Below, one piece after another: positions 7,530-12,653 of a DNA stretch of 12,653 nucleotides; the stretch's first letter is position 1; every line of letters begins with the position of its first letter. The notes under the pieces are model-generated. The model was not told where the DNA came from. It saw only the letters and a program-made list of their open reading frames with translations, and did not search any database. A program made the translations under genes and the position numbers. The stretch is from assembly GCA_002254285.1 (NCBI GenBank), contig NIUZ01000034.1:1-12653 (forward strand), read 5' to 3'. Source of the DNA: Bacteroidetes bacterium 4572_112 (GTDB taxonomy: Bacteria; Bacteroidota; Bacteroidia; Bacteroidales; UBA1556).

Positions 7530-8855
7530 ATGAATAATTGGAGAAAATTAATAACCATAGTAGCTGCCTTAGGACTAATAATGTTCGTATCGCACACATT
7601 TGGTCTCAGTTTTTCTGATACCGAAACCACCACTTTAAACACAGCCATTAGCTCAGAAAACGTAATTCCTGCTGAGCATAATAATATGGACGGCGTGATG
7701 AAGTTTTTAGAATACTCAGGATTTACAAATGCCCAAACAGGTCACTTTGTAATGATATTTGTAGGTTTATTCTTTATATTCCTTGCAATAAAATACGATT
7801 ACGAACCTCTGCTGCTTATACCTATTGGCTTCGGTGTACTAATAGGAAACATACCTTTTTTGGAAGGCGCTGGACTAAAGCTAGGTATTTATGAAGATGG
7901 TAGTGTACTTAATTACCTATATATGGGAGTAACAAAGGGAATATATCCACCTCTTATTTTCTTAGGAATTGGTGCCATGACAGACTTTTCGTCCCTAATA
8001 TCTAATCCTAAGCTAATGCTTCTTGGTGCAGCAGCGCAAATAGGCATTTTCATAACCTTCCTTGGCTCTTTGGCAATGGGATTTTTACCACCTGAAGCAG
8101 GTGCTATTGGTATTATTGGAGGTGCAGATGGACCAACGGCAATATTCCTAAGTTCAAAATTAGCCAATGGAATAAATATGTATAATGGTGTTCAAGTAAA
8201 AAATCTTATTGGACCAATTGCGATTGCAGCATACTCTTATATGGCATTGGTACCTGTAATACAACCACCAATAATGCGCCTTTTGGTAAATAAGAAAGAG
8301 AGAGTGATTAGAATGAAACCTCCACGTGTGGTACCTCGATTTGAAAAAATTCTATTTCCCATAATTGGATTCCTACTTACAGCATTTATTTCACCTAGTT
8401 CAATTCCATTATTGGGAATGCTATTCTTTGGTAATTTACTTAAGGAAAGTGGTGTAACTAAGCGTCTTGCTGACACTGCTCGTAATTCGTTAATCGATAT
8501 AGTTACAATACTATTAGGAGTTACGGTAGGTGCTTCAACTCAAGCAACTGTGTTCCTAAATACATCATCTCTTATGATATTTGGACTTGGTGCAGCAAGC
8601 TTTATTGTTGCTACTGCAGGAGGTATAACTTTTGCTAAAATAATGAACCTATTCCTTAAAGAAGGTAATAAGATAAACCCACTTATTGGAGCGGCAGGAG
8701 TTTCTGCAGTACCTGATAGCGCAAGGGTTGTACATGCCGAAGGTCTCAAATATGACAAAAATAATCACCTACTTATGCATGCAATGGCTCCTAATGTTTC
8801 TGGAGTAATTGGTAGCGCTGTAGCAGCAGGTATACTACTAAGTTTTTTACTATAA
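7530..8855 (+). CDS. mmdB: Sodium-translocating decarboxylase beta subunit (OadB/MmdB family)
   Basis: This integral membrane subunit decarboxylates carboxybiotin and couples it to Na+ export. The 441-residue protein has the family's repeated membrane segments and its key motifs: EPLLLIPIGFGVLIGNIP (92-109), IIGGADGPTAIF (195-206) with D200 at the position of the essential Asp203 of Klebsiella OadB, and NPLIGAAGVSAVP (383-395). In the last motif N383, G387 and S392 keep the spacing of Klebsiella N373, G377 and S382, which are implicated in Na+ binding. It has an N-terminal extension of about 70 residues with one extra hydrophobic segment (6-26) and a polar Thr/Ser/Asn-rich stretch, compared with Klebsiella OadB. 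It is the last gene of the cluster; a strong terminator follows 21 nt after its stop. Confidence 0.95.
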   Translation: MNNWRKLITIVAALGLIMFVSHTFGLSFSDTETTTLNTAISSENVIPAEHNNMDGVMKFLEYSGFTNAQTGHFVMIFVGLFFIFLAIKYDYEPLLLIPIGFGVLIGNIPFLEGAGLKLGIYEDGSVLNYLYMGVTKGIYPPLIFLGIGAMTDFSSLISNPKLMLLGAAAQIGIFITFLGSLAMGFLPPEAGAIGIIGGADGPTAIFLSSKLANGINMYNGVQVKNLIGPIAIAAYSYMALVPVIQPPIMRLLVNKKERVIRMKPPRVVPRFEKILFPIIGFLLTAFISPSSIPLLGMLFFGNLLKESGVTKRLADTARNSLIDIVTILLGVTVGASTQATVFLNTSSLMIFGLGAASFIVATAGGITFAKIMNLFLKEGNKINPLIGAAGVSAVPDSARVVHAEGLKYDKNNHLLMHAMAPNVSGVIGSAVAAGILLSFLL

Positions 8856-8876
8856 ATACAACAGCTAAATCTATTT

Positions 8877-8918
8877 AAAGGCGTTACTGTTTATTCAGCA
8901 ACGCCTTTTGCTTTTTAT
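8877..8918 (+). terminator. Intrinsic terminator of the mmd cluster
   Basis: AAAGGCGTT (8877-8885) pairs with AACGCCTTT (8900-8908). Past a single A/C mismatch, an inner CTG/CAG pairing extends the stem. It is followed by TTTTGCTTTTT. Position and orientation fit termination after the oadB-type gene. Confidence 0.92.
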
Positions 8919-9022
8919 ATCAAAATATCATTTATTGTTGATTATAATGCGAATTTTCTCACTATTCCAAATTTAACTCGCTTTTTCTCCAAATAGGACG
9001 AACTATTAAAAACCTAAAACAT

Positions 9023-9055
9023 ATAACTATTTATAGTATTGCAAATTATAGTTAT
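9023..9055. repeat. Inverted repeat upstream of the small membrane ORF
   Basis: ATAACTAT (9023-9030) is the exact reverse complement of ATAGTTAT (9048-9055). A shorter competing pairing, ACTAT/ATAGT, lies inside it. It ends 57 nt before the ATG at 9113. The arms are AT-only apart from one C/G pair, so chance is possible; it may be an operator. Confidence 0.4.
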
Positions 9056-9112
9056 TGGCATGATATTTAGTAATAGTATCCCATATTATTTATACTTACA
9101 AAAAATATTATA

Positions 9113-9223
9113 ATGAAAGCGATTAGAAAAGATGTAGAAACCAATGATTCTCAAGGAATCTATTTTTACGTTTATGCAGTGGTTATTTCTTTAGCAGTTA
9201 TTTTAACTGTACTTACTGCATAG
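9113..9223 (+). CDS. Small single-span membrane protein, 36 residues
   Basis: ATG at 9113 opens a 36-codon frame ending in TAG at 9221-9223, below usual gene-calling cut-offs. Residues 1-15 are charged and polar (MKAIRKDVETNDSQG). Residues 16-36 are an uninterrupted hydrophobic span rich in Tyr, Val, Ile and Leu that ends at the stop, giving a likely N-in single-pass topology. A transcription terminator begins 34 nt after the stop and a strong one lies well upstream, so it forms a stand-alone transcription unit between two well-marked boundaries. That bracketing, and the clean polar-then-hydrophobic design, are the reasons to accept it. No family was recognised. Proximity to the Na+ pump genes might hint at an accessory subunit, but the intervening terminator argues for independent expression. 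Confidence 0.6.
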   Translation: MKAIRKDVETNDSQGIYFYVYAVVISLAVILTVLTA

Positions 9224-9257
9224 GGATAAGAGAACAATAATTAATAAAGTTAAGGTT

Positions 9258-9292
9258 AGCCGTGGGTACAAATGTATTTGCGGCTTTTTTTT
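9258..9292 (+). terminator. Intrinsic terminator of the 36-residue ORF
   Basis: AGCCG (9258-9262) pairs with CGGCT (9281-9285), with an inner TAC/GTA pairing in the loop, followed by a run of T to 9292. It overlaps the last codon of the convergent mobA-like gene. On the minus strand there is no T-tract after the hairpin, so it serves mainly the plus strand. Confidence 0.75.
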
Positions 9293-9869
9293 ACAAATCA
9301 CTTTCGTAGTTAATATTCTGGAAAGGATTATCCTTTAATAACTTAGCCTGAACTTCGTTATACTTAATACGAAGTTCATTTAAAAACACTCTGATAGCAT
9401 AACTATTTCCTTTTTCAATAAAACTTTCTAATTTCCCTAAAATACTAGAGCTATAAATTGCAAATAAAGGTTCAATATTACCATTATGAATAGGAATAAT
9501 TGCATCATAATCATCAATTATAGAAATCATTTCTTCAATTAAATCTTTAGATACATTGGGCATATCGCTCGCAGCAATAAATATATAATCAGCAGATGAA
9601 CTAGCCAATGCAGTATGTATTCCTGCAATTGGACCAATATTTTTATACTTATCAGAAATTAAGTTTATTCCATTATTTTTATAATCAATAAATCTATCTG
9701 CATTATTTGTGATAATACCAATCTCCGAAAAAAGCGCTTTATAAATCCTAAGGTTTTTATCAATAATTCTTTCCCCATCAATTTCAATAAAAGCTTTAAG
9801 ACGCCCATTCATGCGTTTGGCCTTACCTCCAGCAGTAATATAGCACGCAACGCTCTTTATATCTTCCAT
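9291..9869 (-). CDS. mobA: MobA-like nucleotidyltransferase (molybdenum cofactor guanylyltransferase family)
   Basis: MobA attaches GMP to molybdopterin in the cytoplasm. The 192-residue protein has the family length and motifs: the nucleotide-binding loop ITAGGKAKRM (11-20) with a lysine at K25, D73 followed by IGPIAGIHTAL (78-88), the metal-binding Asp in AASDMP (D102), and NPFQNINYESDL at the C-terminus, a typical MobA ending. The stretch after the loop reads NGRLKA instead of the usual GGxDKA, a mild deviation. Its ATG at 9869 lies one base from the ispF stop, so the two are translationally coupled. No other molybdenum-cofactor gene is in the window. A related transferase acting on another nucleotide cannot be excluded. 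Confidence 0.85.
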   Translation of the reverse strand: MEDIKSVACYITAGGKAKRMNGRLKAFIEIDGERIIDKNLRIYKALFSEIGIITNNADRFIDYKNNGINLISDKYKNIGPIAGIHTALASSSADYIFIAASDMPNVSKDLIEEMISIIDDYDAIIPIHNGNIEPLFAIYSSSILGKLESFIEKGNSYAIRVFLNELRIKYNEVQAKLLKDNPFQNINYESDL

Positions 9870-9870
9870 A

Positions 9871-10347
9871 CTAATTATTTTTCAATAATAATACAACAGC
9901 ATCAACACTAATAACCTCTCCCCTGCCAATAATGCCAACCTTTTCACCAGTTTTGGCCTTTATTGATACTTGAGATTTATTTATCTTCAATATTTCAGAT
10001 AAGCGTGCTTGCATTTTCTCAATATGAGGGTTCATTTTAGGAGCTTGTATATGTATTGTAGTATCAATATTTGCAATTTTATATTTTTGCTCCTTAATTA
10101 AATTCGATACATATATAAGAAACTCTGCAGAATCTCTATCCTTATTTTCAGCAGAATTATCAGGGAAATGATAGCCAATATCGCGCAAAGCCAAAGCACC
10201 TAGCATAGAGTCGCAAATAGCATGAATCAAAGCATCACCATCCGAATGACCATCACAACCCTTTTCATTCGCTATTTCTATGCCTCCAACAATTAGCTTT
10301 TTACCAATTACTAATCTGTGAGTATCTGTTCCAAATCCTATGCGCAT
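9871..10347 (-). CDS. ispF: 2-C-methyl-D-erythritol 2,4-cyclodiphosphate synthase
   Basis: IspF cyclises CDP-methylerythritol 2-phosphate to MEcPP, releasing CMP, in the MEP pathway of isoprenoid synthesis. The 158 residues match the family length. Metal ligands are D8 and H10 (in GTDTHRL) and H42 (in HSDGDALIHA). DIGYHFPD (56-63) follows. The C-terminal nucleotide-binding signature reads KAKTGEKVGIIGRGE (130-144), with T133 and E135 at the expected places, although many homologues have TTTEK here. The ATG at 10347 gives the standard MRIGFG start. It is preceded by a terminator for porV and a short tandem repeat, so it likely starts its own transcript, with the mobA-like gene second. Confidence 0.96.
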   Translation of the reverse strand: MRIGFGTDTHRLVIGKKLIVGGIEIANEKGCDGHSDGDALIHAICDSMLGALALRDIGYHFPDNSAENKDRDSAEFLIYVSNLIKEQKYKIANIDTTIHIQAPKMNPHIEKMQARLSEILKINKSQVSIKAKTGEKVGIIGRGEVISVDAVVLLLKNN

Positions 10348-10384
10348 ATTTATTGTCTTTAATATTATAAAGTGTAAAAGTAGC

Positions 10385-10419
10385 TATTAATGATGAATTA
10401 TTAATGATGAATTATTAAT
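10385..10419. repeat. 14-bp tandem repeat, 2.5 copies
   Basis: The unit TATTAATGATGAAT occurs at 10385-10398 and 10399-10412 and is followed by TATTAAT. It lies upstream of ispF, in the space where its promoter should be. A change in copy number would alter promoter spacing, but no evidence of variation is available here. Confidence 0.75.
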
Positions 10420-10452
10420 TGAAGTATCTGATGGTTCAATAATTCATAAATC

Positions 10453-10490
10453 AAAAAAAAAGCGATATCGTTGTTAGATATCGCTTTTTT
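10453..10490 (-). terminator. Terminator of porV (long perfect hairpin)
   Basis: AAAAAAGCGATATC (10456-10469) pairs perfectly with GATATCGCTTTTTT (10477-10490) around a 7-nt loop, a 14-bp stem. On the minus strand it runs into T residues down to 10453. It lies just downstream of the porV stop and separates porV from ispF. T-rich ends on both sides could make it work in both directions. Confidence 0.92.
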
Positions 10491-10516
10491 GTATTTTATA
10501 AAATAAACTTCAGATA

Positions 10517-11590
10517 TTACATACTACCACTTGAGGCATCATCAAAGTTAAATATTAGAGTAAAACGTAATGTGTTCTCCAATGGGTTACGCTGAGTTGT
10601 TGGTATTAAGTATGAGAAATCTAGTGTAAATACATTATACTTAAATCCAGCTCCTAGAGTAAAATATTTTCTATTTCCCTTGGTTGCGTGCTCATAAAAA
10701 TAACCACCTCGAACAAAGAATTTTTGATCATAAGCATATTCAATACCTGATCCAATATAAAATTCGTGCATCTCCTCAGTAAATCCACCTGGAGCATCGT
10801 ACCAAGAAGTAAATATTGCATTACCAACACTTCTGTCAGGATCCATACCATCAGTTATCTCTCCATTATCGTCATATACTGGAGGAGTTGGAACTAATAA
10901 TTTATTAATATCCACTGAGAAAGTTAGTTGATTATACTCATCAAGCTCAACCATTACACTAGGACCAAAGCGGAAATTCATTGGTAAAAAATCTGTTTCT
11001 AAACCTTCAGAATAAGAAATTTTATTACCTACATTAGACATTTGAGCTCCGAAAGCTACATTACCTTTAGTTTTACCAATAAGATTAGAATTTACATATC
11101 TAAGAGTAACCGATCCCGAAAGGTGATCGCCCAACTTACGAATATAGGCAGCATCAATAGCAAACTCATTTGGAGAATATGTTCCTTGGTCAATACCAAA
11201 TTTATCTTTAAAGTTAATTTCTCCCAAGCTAAAATACCTTAACGAACCCGAAATTGCCGACATATCGTTAATTTTGTAATAACCTGTAATATAACTCAAG
11301 CCAATATCACTTGTAAGTTGACGTAGCCATGGACTATACGAAACTGTAAATCCCATTTTGCTATCAATAAAAGCATATTTAGCGGCATTCCAATGCTGAG
11401 AACTCCCATCAGGAGATGTTGCAACACCGATATCACCCATCGAACCCGACCTAGAATCTGGCGCAATCAATAAAAACGGAACCGCAGTTGTAATAGCATT
11501 TAAATCGCTAGAGCTTTGAGCCATTGCTTTATTCCCTATTAATAAAGAGATTGCAGCAATTAATATGATAATTCCTTTAGTAAATTTCAA
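10517..11590 (-). CDS. porV: PorV (LptO) outer-membrane protein of the type IX secretion system
   Basis: PorV is an outer-membrane beta-barrel that collects T9SS cargo from the translocon and hands it to the PorU sortase for attachment or release. The 357-residue protein has a signal peptide (about residues 1-24, ending KAMA before QSSS). After it comes the conserved PorV N-terminal block ITTAVPFLLIAPDSRSGSMG (33-52), followed by GVATSPD and WNAAKYAF (67-74). The remainder is alternating beta strands with aromatic girdle residues and ends in a strand, LRFTLIFNF, before a short Ser/Gly-rich tail. It is somewhat shorter than the Porphyromonas protein (about 390). porU, its usual partner, is not adjacent in this window. 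A TATATTTG box lies 38 nt upstream and a strong terminator follows, so it is probably monocistronic. Confidence 0.93.
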   Translation of the reverse strand: MKFTKGIIILIAAISLLIGNKAMAQSSSDLNAITTAVPFLLIAPDSRSGSMGDIGVATSPDGSSQHWNAAKYAFIDSKMGFTVSYSPWLRQLTSDIGLSYITGYYKINDMSAISGSLRYFSLGEINFKDKFGIDQGTYSPNEFAIDAAYIRKLGDHLSGSVTLRYVNSNLIGKTKGNVAFGAQMSNVGNKISYSEGLETDFLPMNFRFGPSVMVELDEYNQLTFSVDINKLLVPTPPVYDDNGEITDGMDPDRSVGNAIFTSWYDAPGGFTEEMHEFYIGSGIEYAYDQKFFVRGGYFYEHATKGNRKYFTLGAGFKYNVFTLDFSYLIPTTQRNPLENTLRFTLIFNFDDASSGSM

Positions 11591-11627
11591 TTTTATGAAT
11601 GTTTATTATTATTAATTAAACGAAATG

Positions 11628-11635
11628 CAAATATA
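11628..11635 (-). promoter_or_regulatory. porV promoter candidate (-7 box)
   Basis: The minus strand reads TATATTTG, an exact match to TAnnTTTG, 38 nt upstream of the porV ATG. A TTTA at about 20 nt spacing (11656-11659) is a one-mismatch -33 element. This would give a leader of about 30 nt. Confidence 0.55.
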
Positions 11636-11855
11636 TAAATAAAGTTTACACTTTTTAAACTTCTCTCTTTTAACGATGGTATATTTGATTTATTATATAA
11701 CTTTATGATTATTTTAATTTAATATCTAAGAAAAATAATATAGCCTAAACACCCTTCTTCTTATCCTCTCCTCATAATTACTGTATTATTAACAATATAA
11801 ATCACATTAGTTAATAAATCATAAAATTTACACTAAACATCCAAAATAATTAATA

Positions 11856-11863
11856 TATATTTG
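11856..11863 (+). promoter_or_regulatory. Promoter candidate of the secreted-protein gene (-7 box)
   Basis: TATATTTG matches TAnnTTTG and is followed by CGGCCC, a GC step often seen at Bacteroidota transcription starts. It implies an untranslated leader of about 225-230 nt before the ATG at 12098. Another TATATTTG lies upstream at 11680-11687. No clear -33 box was found for either. Confidence 0.5.
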
Positions 11864-11977
11864 CGGCCCACTATTTTACATAGTGAAAGCACAAGCATTA
11901 AAGGAAAATCAAAGCACAAATTAATTTTGAATGCGCCAATATTGACGGATTTAAGGTTTTATTAATTCTAAAATATC

Positions 11978-12071
11978 AGATTTAAACTACACCTTATTAT
12001 ATAGGTCTAGTTTAAATTTTGATAAAAATAAAACTCTAAATACTATAATCAAAGCCTATTCGATTGATTAT
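11978..12071 (+). promoter_or_regulatory. Structured 5' leader with two hairpins
   Basis: ATTTAAACTA (11980-11989) pairs perfectly with TAGTTTAAAT (12008-12017). The stem extends outward by a G-U and an A-U pair, and inward past one C/C mismatch to ACCT/AGGT (11991-11994, 12003-12006), leaving an 8-nt loop. A second hairpin, ATAATCAA (12045-12052) with TTGATTAT (12064-12071), lies 26 nt before the ATG. Neither is followed by a T-run. No known riboswitch consensus was recognised. Confidence 0.5.
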
Positions 12072-12097
12072 TTGTTATTAATCACAATTATATTAAC

Positions 12098-12653
12098 ATG
12101 AAAACACTTTTTACTTTTTTATCTTTTTTATTTATTTTTAGCCTTGGGTATGGGCAAGGTACTGAATCTTTTAATGGGACATCATCTAGTAGTAGTTACA
12201 GTTCGGTGTCATGGACTGGAGATGATGGTAGCACATGGAATGCTACATTATCAAGAACTGATCAAACGATTAATGGCAAAGCTATTTGCATGAATGACGA
12301 TAAAGCAAACACATATGTACTTTCGGGAACGATTTCAGGAGGAATTGGTGATTTTACAATAAAAACTCAACGTAAATTCTCTGGTGGTTCTGGAAACCTA
12401 AATATTGAGATAAATGGAACAAACGTAGGGACAGTTGCATATAGTTCTTCTGAGCAAACAATTTCAATAAATGGCATTAACATTTCAGGAGATTTTACTA
12501 TAAAAATATTAAATAATATTGGAGGCAGTAACTCTGGTGGAGCTGACCGAGTTGCGATTGATGATATTTCCTGGACTGCATTTTCAGGTTCTTCCCCATT
12601 GATAACTCTTTCTGAAACAACATTGACAGGATATAGTTATACGATTGGCAATG
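12098..12653 (+). CDS. Secreted modular protein, probable T9SS substrate, C-terminus outside the window
   Basis: I translated this frame by hand: 185 complete codons plus one base, open to the window edge. Residues 1-19 are a signal peptide (MKTLFTFLSFLFIFSLGYG) with Q20 as the likely mature start. Residues 21-162 form a beta-rich domain with the order ESFNG, SWTGDDGSTWNAT, RTDQTINGKAI, ISGGIGDFTI and VAIDDISW. This arrangement is known at the N-terminus of Bacteroidota secreted nucleases and lamin-tail-type T9SS cargo, and resembles a ligand-binding beta-sandwich. From residue 168 a second repeat domain begins (LITLSETTLTGYSYTIGN), the kind that often links such domains to a catalytic module. 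The catalytic part and any sorting domain lie outside the window, so the activity is unknown. It is divergent from porV, which would help export such cargo. Confidence 0.85.
   Translation, partial: MKTLFTFLSFLFIFSLGYGQGTESFNGTSSSSSYSSVSWTGDDGSTWNATLSRTDQTINGKAICMNDDKANTYVLSGTISGGIGDFTIKTQRKFSGGSGNLNIEINGTNVGTVAYSSSEQTISINGINISGDFTIKILNNIGGSNSGGADRVAIDDISWTAFSGSSPLITLSETTLTGYSYTIGN

Larger units (their letters stand above)
11591..12097. other. Divergent intergenic region between porV and a secreted-protein gene
   Basis: This 507-bp AT-rich region has no convincing coding frame. It holds the porV promoter box (11628-11635, minus), two plus-strand TAnnTTTG matches (11680-11687 and 11856-11863), and the structured leader of the gene at 12098. 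Positions 11690-11850 show nothing recognisable. Confidence 0.6.

Noticed and set aside
9054..9069. Sigma-54-like promoter (TTGGCATG...TTAG) upstream of the small ORF
   Set aside because: The -24 half resembles the consensus, but the essential GC of the -12 element is missing, so the match is too weak to report.
11042..11242. Plus-strand reading frame of 66 codons
   Set aside because: It is antisense to porV, shows no start signal, and encodes low-complexity Ser/Ile/Lys sequence.

Overview
The window is AT-rich DNA from a member of the Bacteroidota, most likely an anaerobic or fermentative, Marinilabiliales/Bacteroidales-like lineage. Four observations support this: a PorV-type outer-membrane protein of the type IX secretion system (T9SS), a secreted protein with the modular build of T9SS substrates, a sodium-pump methylmalonyl-CoA decarboxylase cluster, and promoter-like TAnnTTTG boxes ahead of several genes. 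No rRNA, tRNA, CRISPR array, transposase or phage gene was seen.

Layout. Positions 1-1832 (minus strand) carry two exported proteins of unknown function. One has its C-terminus outside the window. The other is a probable lipoprotein whose signal peptide is broken by an in-frame TGA. Positions 1833-2278 are non-coding, with a hairpin, a C8 tract and the gdhA terminator. gdhA (minus) encodes a hexameric-type glutamate dehydrogenase whose coenzyme-site residues look NAD-type. A divergent gene at 3941 encodes a 147-residue protein built of exact 25-residue helical repeats.

Positions 4630-8855 (plus) form the metabolic core: methylmalonyl-CoA epimerase, carboxyltransferase (MmdA), a small OadG-like membrane subunit, a biotin carrier protein and the OadB-like Na+ pump. 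Together these epimerise methylmalonyl-CoA, decarboxylate it to propionyl-CoA, and use the released energy to export Na+. This is the last part of the succinate-to-propionate route. A hairpin follows mce, and a strong terminator follows oadB. A 36-residue single-span membrane protein with its own terminator lies at 9113-9223.

On the minus strand, ispF (MEP isoprenoid pathway) and a MobA-like nucleotidyltransferase are separated by 1 nt. Upstream of them lies porV, isolated by a 14-bp terminator hairpin. A 507-bp divergent region (11591-12097) separates porV from a secreted protein on the plus strand that runs off the window. That region contains promoter boxes in both directions and a structured 5' leader.

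The genes are mostly recognisable housekeeping and energy-metabolism functions. The least explained items are the interrupted lipoprotein, the 25-residue repeat protein, the 36-residue membrane peptide and the structured leader.
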